Origin: a virus | Direction: 5' to 3' (one strand) | Virus record (IMG/VR): IMGVR_UViG_3300036393_000035 | Coordinates: 1-41,663 of that record | DNA length: 41,663 nt | Shown here: positions 37,192 to 41,663 of the stretch, piece after piece | How positions within the stretch are numbered: the first letter of the stretch is position 1 | How the letters are laid out: each line of letters opens with the position of its first letter | Notes under the pieces: generated by a model | What the model saw: the letters and a program-made list of their open reading frames with translations, nothing else | The model's database searches: none | Told to the model about the DNA's origin: nothing | Position numbers and translations under genes: made by a program

Positions 37192-37499
37192 GAGTCACCT
37201 TTTTGGCGTCTCCGCGGGACGCCGGGAATGGGGCGAAGTTGCTTGAAATCAAACGCATGGCGGCGCGTGTAGCGTTGCTTGCGGCGGTCGACCTTGCGTT
37301 CGAGCGACAGCTCGACCATGGCGCTTTTGCTGACCTCGTCGATCACGATGATGCGGCCGCTCTTGACCATGCTCAGGTAATCGAACTCGGGCAGCGCCGG
37401 CACGAACACCTCTTCGCCGATCTTCGGCCGCCAATCCGCCGGCGAGTCGTAGAAGTAGGCCACCCACCGCGGCAACCCTTTGGCGATCGCACGAGCCAT
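37188..37499 (-). CDS. Small hypothetical early protein
   Basis: A 103-residue basic protein. It has an aromatic start (LPRWVAYFYDSPADWRPKIG), a strand region (MVKSGRIIVIDEVSKSAMVE), then a very basic C-terminus (RKVDRRKQRYTRRHAFDFKQ). The ATG overlaps a different frame of the upstream 37373-37603 gene. The basic tail suggests nucleic acid contact. No family recognised. Confidence 0.5.
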   Translation of the reverse strand: MARAIAKGLPRWVAYFYDSPADWRPKIGEEVFVPALPEFDYLSMVKSGRIIVIDEVSKSAMVELSLERKVDRRKQRYTRRHAFDFKQLRPIPGVPRRRQKGDS

Positions 37500-37603
37500 A
37501 ATCTCTCCAGGTCGATCCGCGTTTGAAACTCCACACTGGGCAAGTCGCCGCGCTGGGCCCGTGCCGCGAGCTCGTCGAACCAGGGCTGGAAGAACAGGCT
37601 CAT
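37373..37603 (-). CDS. Small overlapping ORF, uncertain
   Basis: The ATG at 37603 overlaps the stop of the J-domain gene (ATGA), as usual in this operon. The first 34 residues (MSLFFQPWFDELAARAQRGD, then LPSVEFQTRIDLERL) look like real protein. The frame then overlaps the next gene by 127 bp in another phase with an Arg/Cys/Ser-rich composition. Either a short protein whose proper stop has been lost, or a former single gene split from its neighbour by a frameshift. Confidence 0.4.
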   Translation of the reverse strand: MSLFFQPWFDELAARAQRGDLPSVEFQTRIDLERLWLVRSPKGCRGGWPTSTTRRRIGGRRSAKRCSCRRCPSSIT

Positions 37604-38205
37604 GACGACAGCAAAACCGATCGCGCGAGCTGAACACGCTTGAAGTCCGCCACGTTTCCGCCGCGGTCGGGATGCGTTATCAGCTCGGCCTGCCGGCAGC
37701 GGTCGGCCCAGCCTCCGCCCACGATCGGACCGTGCGCCTTGAGCCCGAGTATCGACAAGATGAAGCGGCCCGCGCTCTCGTAGTCGAAGCCTCCGTCAGG
37801 CGCGGGCAGCGCTTGCCAGCCCTTGTACTGCTCGGCCCGCTTGGTCACGCCGTAGCGGTCGACCGCGCGCAGGGCCTCGAGCGCGAGTGCGATCGCCCGC
37901 ACGTTGTCTTGCCACTTGTGAAAGCGATCGCTGGGGTACGACAGGGCGCCGTGCTTCGAGTTGAACGAAACGATGACGCCGGGCGAGCGGGGAATTGCCT
38001 GCGCGTAGAGCATGCCATCGTTGCGAATCTGGCCACGTTGTACGTCGGCCTGCAGCACGATCTCTCGCGCCTGCAGGTGGCGGAGCTCGCGCTCGAGTAG
38101 ATCAAGGGTCTTGCTCCAGGGCGCGGAGAACTTAGCCGGTTCGGGCCGCGTGGTTCGCGGGCCGGGCCAGTGTTCGAGCGGAACGAAGCGATACTGCAAA
38201 GCCAT
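37600..38205 (-). CDS. J-domain (DnaJ-like) protein
   Basis: A 201-residue protein starting in a TGATG overlap. The conserved N-terminal two thirds (YRFVPLEHWPGPRTTRPEPA, then LDLLERELRHLQAREIVLQA, GVIVSFNSKHGALSYPSDRF and a DNVRAIALALEALRAVDRYG helix) is a domain I have seen in phage and mobile-element J proteins. The C-terminal 50 residues are a J-domain with the invariant HPD at 178-180 (AELITHPDRGGNVADFKRV). J-domains stimulate Hsp70 (DnaK) ATPase, so this protein probably recruits host DnaK, for example to remodel replication complexes as DnaJ does in lambda. It follows the replication gene by two genes. Confidence 0.8.
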   Translation of the reverse strand: MALQYRFVPLEHWPGPRTTRPEPAKFSAPWSKTLDLLERELRHLQAREIVLQADVQRGQIRNDGMLYAQAIPRSPGVIVSFNSKHGALSYPSDRFHKWQDNVRAIALALEALRAVDRYGVTKRAEQYKGWQALPAPDGGFDYESAGRFILSILGLKAHGPIVGGGWADRCRQAELITHPDRGGNVADFKRVQLARSVLLSS

Positions 38206-38471
38206 CAGGTCGATACCTCCACTCGCTGCCATTCTTCCAACGCGCTCGCCTGGCACCATTGCACCGCGCCGGCCCGATTGACGTAGGCGACGTGCGTACA
38301 TTGCCCACGATCGTCGTCGATTCCTAGCCGCTCGAGCGTGTAACCGTTACCGGTGTAGGTCGAGCGAAACGACGCTTTGAACCAGTGCGGCTTGCGACCG
38401 AATCGTTTCTCGGCCGAGGCGACCACTCGATCGAGGAACGCCTTCGTCATGCGGTCCTGGTAATGGTTCAC
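38205..38471 (-). CDS. Small hypothetical protein
   Basis: An 88-residue protein from the GTG at 38471, which overlaps the previous stop (GTGA) and has GGAGGGG just upstream; an ATG at 38450 is the alternative. It contains a helix MTKAFLDRVVASAEKRFG and strands PHWFKASFRSTYTGNGYTLE, with one Cys in each half. The aromatic YVNRAGAVQWCQASALEEWQ segment resembles the end of small phage early proteins. No family recognised. Confidence 0.5.
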   Translation of the reverse strand: MNHYQDRMTKAFLDRVVASAEKRFGRKPHWFKASFRSTYTGNGYTLERLGIDDDRGQCTHVAYVNRAGAVQWCQASALEEWQRVEVST

Positions 38472-39484
38472 GCGCCCCTCCAACGTTTGAGTTTGCGGCG
38501 CATGGCCGCGTTGACGTACGCACTGCGCGGGCTCTTGAGCGCGCCGCTCCGCTCGAGCTTGTTGAGGTCGGCGATCAGCCGCTGCAGCTCGCCCCAGGGA
38601 AAACCATCGAACAGCACGGCCTGCGCATAGTCGACGCAACAGGCCCACACCATCCGCGGACAGTTCACCAGCCGCTCGATCTGCGTTGCCCGCGCTTCGA
38701 GCTCAGCCTGTCGATCGACCGGATCAACGGCGCCGAGCAGCGATCCCAGCACGCCGCCGATCGCCAGCGGGTCCGCTTCCGTGGGGTTTGCCTCGTGGGG
38801 TTTGCTGCGGCAATCCCCACGGCCCGCCCCCTCTAGCGCGCCTCTGCCCTTCACCGGAACGGTGAAGGGTTGAAAGGTTAAGGGTTTAGATAGATCTTCA
38901 CTCCAAGGGTTAAGGGTTAAGGGGGAGTTTTGGTGGGGATTGCCCCCGCAATCCCCACCGTGGGGTTTGCGCTCGCAAACCCCACGGCCCTCCGGCGAAG
39001 AGGGGGCCTGGTCATCGCCTTCGGCGTCCCGAAGCGATGGGCCAGGCGAGGGCCTGAAAACGAGCGTCGAGACGAGGCTCTCCGTGGCGGGGTTCGCCAG
39101 CGGTGGGGCGTCCTCTTCTTCGAGCTCGACTCCGGGCAGAGTCTGTTGTGGGTCGGGTTCGATCTTGCGCGGGCGGCCGTCGATCACCTCGGGCTCGTAC
39201 ACATAGAGCTTGAGGCCGTCCTTGCGCTCGATCACGTCGATCAGCCCGAGCTCCTCGAGCTGCGGTATCCAGTCCTTCACGGCTCCGCGCGTCACGCCGT
39301 GGCGGGCGCCGAGCTGATCGAGCGTCGTGTTCACATAGCCGGGTCGACCGCGGCACTCATGCAGCCACAGCCACATGTAGCACTTGATCGCGGCCGGCTT
39401 GCGGCTGAGCCGCAACACCGGCTCGAGTCGATCGATGTCGGCGTACGCGAGGGCCAGCGGTGCTGCTGACCTGCTGGTGTCCAT
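38468..39484 (-). CDS. Replication initiator-like HTH protein with embedded origin
   Basis: A 338-residue protein from the ATG at 39484, with AAAGGA about 8-9 nt upstream. The N-terminal 110 residues form a winged-helix (RLEPVLRLSRKPAAIKCYMW, then LDQLGARHGVTRGAVKDWIP, LEELGLIDVIERKDGLKLYV) as in phage replisome organisers. The middle (about 120-235) is low-complexity and repeat-encoded (RKPHGGDCGGNPH, RSKPHEANP). The C-terminal part (about 250-338) is helical (RATQIERLVNCPRMVWACCV, then WGELQRLIADLNKLERSGAL). By analogy with lambda O, N-terminal DNA binding to iterons inside its own gene and a C-terminal partner-binding domain are expected. The role is strongly suggested, not proven. Confidence 0.65.
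   Translation of the reverse strand: MDTSRSAAPLALAYADIDRLEPVLRLSRKPAAIKCYMWLWLHECRGRPGYVNTTLDQLGARHGVTRGAVKDWIPQLEELGLIDVIERKDGLKLYVYEPEVIDGRPRKIEPDPQQTLPGVELEEEDAPPLANPATESLVSTLVFRPSPGPSLRDAEGDDQAPSSPEGRGVCERKPHGGDCGGNPHQNSPLTLNPWSEDLSKPLTFQPFTVPVKGRGALEGAGRGDCRSKPHEANPTEADPLAIGGVLGSLLGAVDPVDRQAELEARATQIERLVNCPRMVWACCVDYAQAVLFDGFPWGELQRLIADLNKLERSGALKSPRSAYVNAAMRRKLKRWRGA
38780..38986. other. Candidate replication origin: seven iterons within the initiator gene
   Basis: A 12-bp word, CGTGGGG(T/A)TTGC with minor variants, occurs seven times: forward at 38780-38791, 38794-38805, 38932-38943 and 38959-38970; reverse at 38810-38821, 38948-38959 and 38975-38986. Several form perfect hairpins (38932-38959, 38959-38986). 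Between the two clusters lies a more AT-rich stretch (about 38868-38930) with repeated GGTTAAGGG. Iterons flanking an AT-rich core inside a replication gene are the layout of lambdoid origins. Confidence 0.65.
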
Positions 39485-39532
39485 CCGGGGCGTCCTTTCC
39501 AAGCCGCGGCTCGGGCCCGTGGCCAGAGGCGT

Positions 39533-39880
39533 TTAACTTGGGGTCGACGAGGCGTGCTCATCACGCGGCACGCCCATCTCGTTGCAGCAGCTCGAGCAAA
39601 CGTTGTCTTGCTCCCAGCCGCAACCGCCCGGGCAGGCCTCGCTCTCGGTGCAGCCGCAGATGCGGCACTGCGCTTCGTCGGCGGTGGCGACCAGCGCGAA
39701 GAACTGCCGCAGCACGCGGCCGACACGCGTGCCGTCCTCGCGTGTCGCCAGGGCCGCGCTGCCGTCGCCGTACCAGCGGGCCGCTTCGCAGAGCGTGCCA
39801 CGTGGCACCATCTCGCCGTTGCCCGCCCGAGCCGCGACGCGCAGCCTCACGAGCTGCTTCGTAGTTCGTTTCTTGGCCAT
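39533..39880 (-). CDS. Cysteine-rich zinc-binding protein
   Basis: A 115-residue protein from the ATG at 39880 with GGGAGG eight bases upstream. The N-terminal 65 residues contain a helical basic segment and LCEAARWYGDGSAALAT. The C-terminal 50 residues hold CRICGCTESEACPGGCGWEQ, then VCSSCC, with eight cysteines that could bind two zinc ions. A decayed copy lies at 36443-36674. Such CxxC-GCTE-ACPGGCxW motifs recur in small phage proteins I cannot name. The role is unknown; a redox or nucleic-acid partner is possible. Confidence 0.6.
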   Translation of the reverse strand: MAKKRTTKQLVRLRVAARAGNGEMVPRGTLCEAARWYGDGSAALATREDGTRVGRVLRQFFALVATADEAQCRICGCTESEACPGGCGWEQDNVCSSCCNEMGVPRDEHASSTPS

Positions 39881-39906
39881 GGGTAAAACCTCCCGTTGAA
39901 AGAGAA

Positions 39907-40188
39907 TCAGTTAAACAGGTTGGTCGGCTTCTCCGGCGGCAGCACATGCAAGTTGCCGTTGGGCCAAACCGTAATGAAGTTGTTGCGGCCGCAGTGGTGG
40001 CAGGTCTGCAGCCCGTCCCAACAGCCGCGGCTGTTGGCCTGCTCCTCGGTGGGCACGCGCGTCTCGATCGAAAGCTTGCAGGTGACGCATTGATAGGTCA
40101 CCGTCTTGCCGCCCCGCGCCTTGTGGCGGCGGAGGAAGTCTTCTGAGTTGGCCTTGAGAGCCTTCAGCGATCGTTTGGTGGGAGCCAT
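39907..40188 (-). CDS. Small zinc-ribbon protein
   Basis: A 93-residue basic protein with two CxxC pairs, CVTC (about 34-37) and CHHC (about 63-66), in a zinc-ribbon spacing (VTYQCVTCKLSIETRVPTEE, then GLQTCHHCGRNNFITVWPNG). The N-terminus is helical and basic (MAPTKRSLKALKANSEDFLR). It lies just before the Cys-rich protein, in the early operon. Likely DNA- or RNA-binding; function unknown. Confidence 0.6.
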   Translation of the reverse strand: MAPTKRSLKALKANSEDFLRRHKARGGKTVTYQCVTCKLSIETRVPTEEQANSRGCWDGLQTCHHCGRNNFITVWPNGNLHVLPPEKPTNLFN

Positions 40189-40192
40189 GGTT

Positions 40193-40393
40193 TCACCCTA
40201 CGCAAGAGGATTCGACATCAATGATCGAGCCGGAAAACGCTTCGGCCTCGCCGGCCTTCGTGAGCAGCAGGTGGGCCAGTTGCCGCGCCTGCTCGGCCGA
40301 GAACACGATGTGGCCCACACGGTCGTAATCGAGGTTGATCACCACCTCGCCACAGAGCGTGGTCCCCACCTCGAGGTAACCTCCGAATGCCAT
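40193..40393 (-). CDS. Small hypothetical protein
   Basis: A 66-residue protein from the ATG at 40393, preceded by AAAGGGG. It has strands (YLEVGTTLCGEVVINLDYDR, then VGHIVFSAEQ) and a helix ARQLAHLLLTKAGEAEAF. An upstream in-frame extension enters an interspersed repeat and is not used. The compact alpha/beta fold suggests a small soluble early protein. No family recognised. Confidence 0.5.
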   Translation of the reverse strand: MAFGGYLEVGTTLCGEVVINLDYDRVGHIVFSAEQARQLAHLLLTKAGEAEAFSGSIIDVESSCVG

Positions 40394-40413
40394 CGCATCC
40401 CCCTTTCGCTTTG

Positions 40414-40441
40414 CACCACGGAGACACAGAGACACGGAGAG
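40414..40441 (+). repeat. Interspersed repeat, copy 7 (forms an inverted pair with copy 8)
   Basis: CACCACGGAGACACAGAGAC followed by ACGGAGAGC, an AC-rich variant of the family. Copy 8 lies 40 bp away in the opposite orientation, giving a long imperfect hairpin around non-coding sequence. Confidence 0.8.
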
Positions 40442-40480
40442 CAGGCCAGGAGCGGATCGCTGGCGGCGCTCGTCTCTTAT

Positions 40481-40511
40481 CTTCTCCGTGCCTCCGTGCC
40501 TCCGTGGTTCA
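40481..40511 (-). repeat. Interspersed repeat, copy 8
   Basis: On the minus strand AACCACGGAGGCACGGAGGC followed by ACGGAGAAG, between the stop of a 25-residue membrane peptide and the start of the 40193-40393 gene. With copy 7 it could act as a bidirectional terminator. Confidence 0.8.
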
Positions 40512-40520
40512 ATCCCAACC

Positions 40521-40598
40521 TCAAGCGTGCGGCGCCCGCCAGACCTCGACGAGGCCGACCAAGCAAAGCACCGCGTAGATCAACAGCGCCCACCCCAT
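40521..40598 (-). CDS. 25-residue membrane peptide
   Basis: An ATG at 40598, only three bases after the previous stop, opens a 25-codon frame with one hydrophobic segment (MGWALLIYAVLCLVGLVEVW) and a short basic end (RAPHA). Tight spacing to the upstream gene supports translation by re-initiation. It is too short for similarity-based naming. Like the 29-residue peptide at 5139, it may be a membrane regulator. Confidence 0.4.
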   Translation of the reverse strand: MGWALLIYAVLCLVGLVEVWRAPHA

Positions 40599-40601
40599 GG
40601 T

Positions 40602-40799
40602 TCACGCGGCCTCCCGATGCTCGAGGATGTAAAGCAACCGCGGGCGAATCTGCACCGGCGTGGGGTTGTCGACGCCACTGGCCTGCAGGTCGAGGTAGAT
40701 CTCGGCCGCGGCGTCGAAGCACCAGGGATCGACGGCCCGCGCGCCAAGTGGCTCGATCGCCGCCCACACCACCACGCTCATCCGATCGCCGGCGGTCAT
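40602..40799 (-). CDS. Small hypothetical protein
   Basis: A 65-residue protein starting in an ATGA overlap with the 119-residue gene. It is hydrophobic and helical at the N-terminus (RMSVVVWAAIEPLGARAVDP) and ends with a helix VQIRPRLLYILEHREAA. One Cys; no motif recognised. Part of the compact early operon. Confidence 0.45.
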   Translation of the reverse strand: MTAGDRMSVVVWAAIEPLGARAVDPWCFDAAAEIYLDLQASGVDNPTPVQIRPRLLYILEHREAA

Positions 40800-41155
40800 G
40801 ACGCAGCGTCCCCGATCAGCGACTCGAGGTAGACCTCAGTCACCGGCTGCACCTCGAGCGTGCGCAGGTCGAGCGACACGCGCAGCCGTTTCTGCTCCCC
40901 GAGGAAGCCGTTCGAGAACACCACTTCAGCGACGACCATCGGCCCGCACCGCGCGAGCACGCGCAGCACGTGCCCGTCGTACGATTGGTCGACCAGCTTG
41001 ACCAGGCTCGATCCCGACAAGCTAAAGCCGCCGCCACCCACGATGCGTTGTTGGATCGGTCCCCGGACAACCACGAAGAGCTGCCCCTCTTGCAGCAGCT
41101 CGTTGGCCACTTCCGCGGCCGTGGGCTGCCCGGGCGTTTGATTGATATCTACCAT
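40796..41155 (-). CDS. Hypothetical early protein
   Basis: A 119-residue protein with an N-terminal helix (AAEVANELLQEGQLFVVVRG) and a mostly beta core (RIVGGGGFSLSGSSLVKLVD, then GHVLRVLARCGPMVVAEVVF, KRLRVSLDLRTLEVQPVTEV). The regular strand spacing resembles a beta-barrel. The ATG at 41155 has GGAGGGG about 10 nt upstream, part of which is the edge of an interspersed repeat copy. No family recognised. Confidence 0.5.
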   Translation of the reverse strand: MVDINQTPGQPTAAEVANELLQEGQLFVVVRGPIQQRIVGGGGFSLSGSSLVKLVDQSYDGHVLRVLARCGPMVVAEVVFSNGFLGEQKRLRVSLDLRTLEVQPVTEVYLESLIGDAAS

Positions 41156-41168
41156 CTGTGAAGTTCCC

Positions 41169-41198
41169 CTCCGCGTACTCTGTGTCTCTGCGGTTAAA
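41169..41198 (-). repeat. Interspersed repeat, copy 9
   Basis: On the minus strand TTAACCGCAGAGACACAGAG followed by TACGCGGAGG, immediately upstream of the 40796-41155 gene and just after the tRNA-fMet 3' end. Its last bases are part of that gene's Shine-Dalgarno. Confidence 0.8.
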
Positions 41199-41210
41199 CA
41201 AAACTCCGAA

Positions 41211-41284
41211 TGGGGGCGGCCGGATTCGAACCGACGACCTGCGGGTTATGAGCCCGCCGAGCTACCAGGCTGCTCTACGCCCCG
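41211..41284 (-). tRNA. Initiator tRNA-fMet (CAT) inside the phage early region
   Basis: A complete 74-nt cloverleaf on the minus strand. The anticodon arm is GCGGG-CTCATAA-CCCGC with anticodon CAT and the three consecutive G:C pairs (29-31 with 39-41) that mark initiators. The D arm has AGCAGCCTGGTAGCTC, the T arm GTCGG-TTCGAAT-CCGGC. Acceptor pairs 2-7 are intact while 1:72 is a C:C mismatch, the other initiator hallmark. No CCA is encoded. It lies 7 nt after the stop of the rightmost gene. It could be carried by the phage or mark a host boundary/attachment site. Confidence 0.88.
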
Positions 41285-41291
41285 CGGGCTA

Positions 41292-41663
41292 TCAGGCGGC
41301 CTTGTCGGCCGCGGCGGCGGTCTCCGGAGCCTTCTTGCTTGCCTCGTTCAAGGCGGCCGCTTTCTGCTCGTCGCTGATCCCATCGGGAGCGCCCGGCTGT
41401 CGACGTGGACGGCCTTCGTGACCGGCTCCGATGGCAGCGCCAGCGATCACGCGGCCGTTGTCATCGATCGCCGGCAGCTCGATGATGTTGCCGTCGAGGA
41501 AGGCGAGCAGCCGGCGGCCTTCCTTTTGGTCGAGCGCGATGGTGGCGCCGTTGACGAGCGCAACCTTCACGCCTTGCGTGGGATCGTCTGGGGTGATCAC
41601 CCGCACGATCGACTCGACGGCGATCAGTTGCAGGCCTTCGGCACTGCGAACGCGAACTAACAT
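41292..41663 (-). CDS. Hypothetical protein with Lys/Ala-rich tail
   Basis: A 123-residue protein whose start codon is the last triplet of the window. The first 80 residues are beta-like (MLVRVRSAEGLQLIAVESIV, then ALVNGATIALDQKEGRRLLA, FLDGNIIELPAIDDNGRVIA). The last 40 are charged and low in complexity (SDEQKAAALNEASKKAPETA). No signal peptide or enzyme motif. The stop is only 7 nt from the tRNA-fMet. Whether it belongs to the phage or to the flanking genome cannot be told from sequence. Confidence 0.5.
   Translation of the reverse strand: MLVRVRSAEGLQLIAVESIVRVITPDDPTQGVKVALVNGATIALDQKEGRRLLAFLDGNIIELPAIDDNGRVIAGAAIGAGHEGRPRRQPGAPDGISDEQKAAALNEASKKAPETAAAADKAA

Noticed and set aside
40414-40511. 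Two similar repeats with a 40-bp spacer, reminiscent of a CRISPR unit
   Set aside because: The repeats are inverted, degenerate and internally periodic, with only one spacer; no cas genes. They belong to the interspersed family.

Overview
The window reads as a temperate tailed-phage genome (prophage) in a GC-rich bacterium, most likely a planctomycete. Three things point to the host: a DUF1580-type small protein next to a tyrosine integrase with a basic insert of the kind I associate with planctomycetes, a family of short interspersed repeats at gene junctions, and C-terminally extended secreted enzymes of unfamiliar type. This assignment is inference. Both window edges fall exactly on gene boundaries, and almost every gene is on the minus strand, so transcription runs from high to low coordinates.

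Right arm (41.7 to 35.2 kb): small early genes, an initiator tRNA-fMet embedded among them, and a replication-initiator-like gene (38468-39484) that carries a seven-copy iteron array. A J-domain protein follows, then a run of tightly coupled small genes. A divergent switch has a short plus-strand HTH repressor (36186-36446) facing the leftward operon across two similar palindromic operators and a recognisable leftward promoter. A strongly structured intergenic block lies at 34.8-35.2 kb.

Middle (34.8 to 22.8 kb): an HTH/zinc-ribbon protein, a solitary DNA methyltransferase, and a cassette rich in exported or wall-active enzymes. These are a permuted NlpC/P60-like hydrolase, a trypsin-like protease with a collagen-like stalk and membrane anchor, an SNase-like nuclease, a secreted TIM-barrel-like protein, two beta-helix (pectate-lyase-like) proteins and small membrane proteins. 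They could serve lysis, envelope penetration or receptor work.

Packaging and virion module (22.8 to 5.8 kb): HNH endonuclease, small and large terminase, portal, prohead protease and HK97-fold capsid. After these come head-tail connector, head closure and gp10-like proteins, then a tail terminator fused through a PTD-repeat linker to a large enzyme-like domain. The tail tube, a G/GT chaperone pair with a textbook A-AAA-AAC frameshift site, a 470-residue tape measure and distal tail proteins complete a siphovirus of HK97/lambda type with a short tail.

Left arm (5.9 kb to 1): a small plus-strand cassette of membrane or exported proteins (GYF_2 protein, a 29-residue membrane peptide, a Tat-signal protein and one unknown) looks like moron or host-interface genes. 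A tRNA-Val(GAC) with a damaged acceptor stem then abuts three tandem hairpins and a tyrosine integrase. Behind the integrase lie a protein of unknown role, a DUF1580 protein, a replication protein and a DnaC-like helicase loader. Because the 3' end of the tRNA faces the integrase and a second replication module exists in the right arm, the 1-4.06 kb part may be a separate element integrated next to the phage.
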